Of a DNA stretch of 8,718 nt, positions 7,177 to 8,718 are shown piece after piece. The stretch covers positions 225 to 8,942 of the forward strand of contig DJGG01000066.1 of the NCBI GenBank assembly GCA_002432195.1. The letters are read 5' to 3'. How positions within the stretch are numbered: the first letter of the stretch is position 1; every line of letters begins with the position of its first letter. The DNA comes from Desulfobacteraceae bacterium UBA5852. Its GTDB lineage: Bacteria; Desulfobacterota; Desulfobacteria; Desulfobacterales; UBA5852. A program made the position numbers and the translations under genes. The notes below the pieces were generated by a model. It was not told where the DNA came from. It worked only from the letters and a program-made list of their open reading frames with translations, and did no database searches.

Positions 7177-8643
7177 TCAGCCGAGGGGGATGCGGGCATG
7201 GACGGTGGTCCCCGCACCTTTCCGCGAGCGGATGCCGAAGGAGCCCCCGCAGATCTCCACCCGTTCGCGCATGCCCCGCAGCCCATAGCCCGACAGGGGG
7301 TCGCTGCGGGCCAGAATCTCCTCGACGGCGAAGCCGCCCCCATTGTCCGTGACCTCCAGCTCCACGGCAGCGCCCCGGCGTTTCAGGCGCAGGTCCGCCC
7401 GGTCGGCCCCGCTGTGCTTGTGGATGTTGTTCAGGGCTTCCTGGATCACCCGATAGAGCACGATTTTCAGCGGGTCGGGCAAATCGGTTTCCCGGACTCC
7501 GATTTTCATGGCGATGGCCAGGTGCGGAAAGGTTTCCTTCAATTGCCGGACGTAGGCCTTCAGCGTCGGCAGCAGCCCCAGGTCGTCGAGGGTCAAGGGG
7601 CGCAGGCCGTTGGAGATGCGCTTGGACTCCTTGATGGTGTCGGCCAGGTGCGCGATGATGGTCTCGAACGGCAGCTCGCCCTCCGCGGGGGGCCCCCCCA
7701 TGACGCTGACACGGCCTTCCAGGGCGAACTTGATGGCCGCCAGGCTGGCGCCGATGCTGTCGTGAAGCTCCTTGGCCACCGCCTGGCGGTCGCTTTCCAG
7801 CATCTCCAGCGTCTGCCGGGACAGCCGCCGGAGGGCCTTTTCGGCCTGGATGCGCTGGGTGATGTCGATGCCGATGCCGATGCGGATGCCGTCGGCCAAG
7901 GGCGCGTGGTCCCAGGAGGTCTCGAGCACCGCGCCGTTTCGACGGCGCAGGCGGAAGTCCTGCCAACCCGTTCCGTCGCTCATCATGAACTCCAGGGCCC
8001 GGCGCCGGTCGCCGGGGTCGGGGTACAGGGCCGCCAGGATGTTGCTGCGGCGGGCTTCCGCGAGACCCCACCCGGTGACCTCCTCGAAGGCGTGGTTGAC
8101 GAAGAGCACCTTGGCGGAGGCATCGTAGCAGCAGATCATCACGGGAATCCGGTCGAGGATGATGCGCAGCGACTCCGTGGTGATTTCCAGCTCATCGGTG
8201 CCGAGGTCGATGATGTCCTGGAGCCGGTCCTTCACCTTGCCGAGCTCATCCTGGGCTTTTTTGCGCTCCGTGATATCGACGGTGACCAGACCGAAGAAGG
8301 TGGAGCCGTCCGGGCGTGGCGGCAGGGGGAACACCCGGCATTCCAGCCAGACGGGAGGCCTGCGGGAACGCAGCCGGCATTCGAAGGTGCACACGGCAGG
8401 CCGCTTCGCGCCCCGGGCGCAGCGTCGCAGCCACTGTTGCAGGCAGTCGTCCAGTTCGGCAAAGGCCTTCAGGGGCGTGTTCGCCAGGCGATCCGCGGGG
8501 AGGTCGAAAAAGGCGACGACGCTGCGATTGGGCAGGTAGAAGAAGAGCTCGCCGGCTTTCAACTGCAGGATGGCCATCTGCTGGTCGAGGGTATCGAAGA
8601 AGTCGATCAGCAGATGTTGCGCATCCTTAGGGCTGCCCCCCAT
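7177..8643 (-). CDS. PAS-PAS sensor histidine kinase, HisKA_3 (NarL-partner) type
   Basis: This 488-residue soluble kinase of the NarX/DegS-like class would signal to a LuxR/NarL-type response regulator, none of which is in the window. Residues 10-140 form a divergent PAS unit ending in VTVDITERKKAQ. A second PAS spans about 160-280 (ILDRIPVMICCYDASAKVLF, ending GIDITQRIQAEKAL). HisKA_3 carries the phospho-accepting His294 in AKELHDSIGASLAAIKF. HATPase_c shows the N-box Asn405/Asn406 (IQEALNNIHKHSG), the G1 box DNGGGF (433-438) and GYGLRGMRERVE near the C-terminus. No membrane segment is seen, so the input is probably cytoplasmic. The ATG at 8641-8643 is chosen because GGAGG precedes it by 5 nt; the ATG 12 nt further upstream overlaps that site and has none of its own. 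The next gene, the glycosidase-like one, starts 162 nt downstream on the same strand. Confidence 0.95.
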   Translation of the reverse strand: MGGSPKDAQHLLIDFFDTLDQQMAILQLKAGELFFYLPNRSVVAFFDLPADRLANTPLKAFAELDDCLQQWLRRCARGAKRPAVCTFECRLRSRRPPVWLECRVFPLPPRPDGSTFFGLVTVDITERKKAQDELGKVKDRLQDIIDLGTDELEITTESLRIILDRIPVMICCYDASAKVLFVNHAFEEVTGWGLAEARRSNILAALYPDPGDRRRALEFMMSDGTGWQDFRLRRRNGAVLETSWDHAPLADGIRIGIGIDITQRIQAEKALRRLSRQTLEMLESDRQAVAKELHDSIGASLAAIKFALEGRVSVMGGPPAEGELPFETIIAHLADTIKESKRISNGLRPLTLDDLGLLPTLKAYVRQLKETFPHLAIAMKIGVRETDLPDPLKIVLYRVIQEALNNIHKHSGADRADLRLKRRGAAVELEVTDNGGGFAVEEILARSDPLSGYGLRGMRERVEICGGSFGIRSRKGAGTTVHARIPLG

Positions 8644-8648
8644 GGTAT

Positions 8649-8653
8649 CCTCC
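8649..8653 (-). promoter_or_regulatory. Ribosome binding site deciding the two-PAS kinase start
   Basis: GGAGG on the minus strand sits 5 nt before the ATG at 8641-8643. The competing ATG at 8653-8655 shares its last base with this site and has a pyrimidine-rich upstream stretch without Shine-Dalgarno character. Confidence 0.75.
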
Positions 8654-8661
8654 ATCTGGTA

Positions 8662-8676
8662 GGCGGGGAAACCGCC
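8662..8676. other. GC hairpin in the two-PAS kinase leader
   Basis: GGCGG and CCGCC form a 5-bp stem around a 5-nt loop (GGAAA on the plus strand), about 9 nt upstream of the GGAGG ribosome site. No T-run follows on either strand, so it is not a terminator. It might modulate translation or be a chance structure. Confidence 0.25.
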
Positions 8677-8694
8677 GGTCAGGGATTTTCAGCC

Positions 8695-8703
8695 TGTGGA
8701 TAA
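8695..8703 (-). promoter_or_regulatory. Perfect DnaA-box 9-mer upstream of the two-PAS kinase gene
   Basis: On the minus strand the sequence reads TTATCCACA, an exact match to the strong DnaA-box consensus TTATNCACA, ending about 51 nt before the kinase start codon. I found no second exact copy in the window, so nothing suggests an origin. It could be a DnaA-responsive operator or titration site, or it could be a chance match. Confidence 0.4.
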
Positions 8704-8718
8704 ACTGCGTCTCAGGCC

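Noticed and set aside
6619..8703. A 694-residue plus-strand open frame.
   Set aside because: It runs opposite the two-PAS kinase and glycosidase-like genes, both of which carry clear family motifs. Its composition (Gly, Asp, His, Val, Gln rich) is typical of an antisense shadow in GC-rich DNA.

Overview
The window looks like chromosomal DNA of a high-GC (mid-60s by eye) Gram-negative bacterium, most likely a Desulfobacterota (deltaproteobacterial) lineage. This rests on style: a histidine kinase beginning MPAKPTYEELERRI, stacked soluble PAS domains, a HisKA_3 kinase with an ELHDSIG motif, and a DUF1566 (Lcl_C) protein are all common there. It is an inference, not an alignment result. No rRNA, tRNA, insertion sequence, CRISPR array or phage gene was seen.

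All five genes I can support are on the minus strand, so they read from high to low coordinates. In order of transcription: (i) a complete soluble PAS-PAS-HisKA_3-HATPase sensor kinase (8643-7177), with a perfect DnaA-box 9-mer just upstream; (ii) a 162-nt gap; (iii) a three-gene block joined by 4-nt stop/start overlaps: a (alpha/alpha)6-barrel glycosidase-like protein (7014-4753), a GT4 retaining glycosyltransferase (4756-3464) and a protein with two DUF1566/Lcl_C domains (3467-2544); (iv) a 356-nt GC-rich non-coding stretch with several short perfect hairpins and a possible promoter; (v) the first 729 codons of a second, NtrB-type kinase with four PAS domains (2187-1), cut by the window edge inside the ATPase domain.

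The central block reads as one carbohydrate-metabolism unit whose products are probably made in fixed proportion. None of the three proteins shows a signal peptide or membrane span at the chosen start, so they should act in the cytoplasm or at the inner face of the membrane. A plausible reading is that the glycosyltransferase builds a glycolipid or oligosaccharide and the glycosidase-like protein trims or binds an alpha-glucan-like product; the substrate is unknown. The two flanking kinases have no visible response regulator, and any link to the block is only positional. The long plus-strand reading frames opposite these genes are GC-driven shadows.
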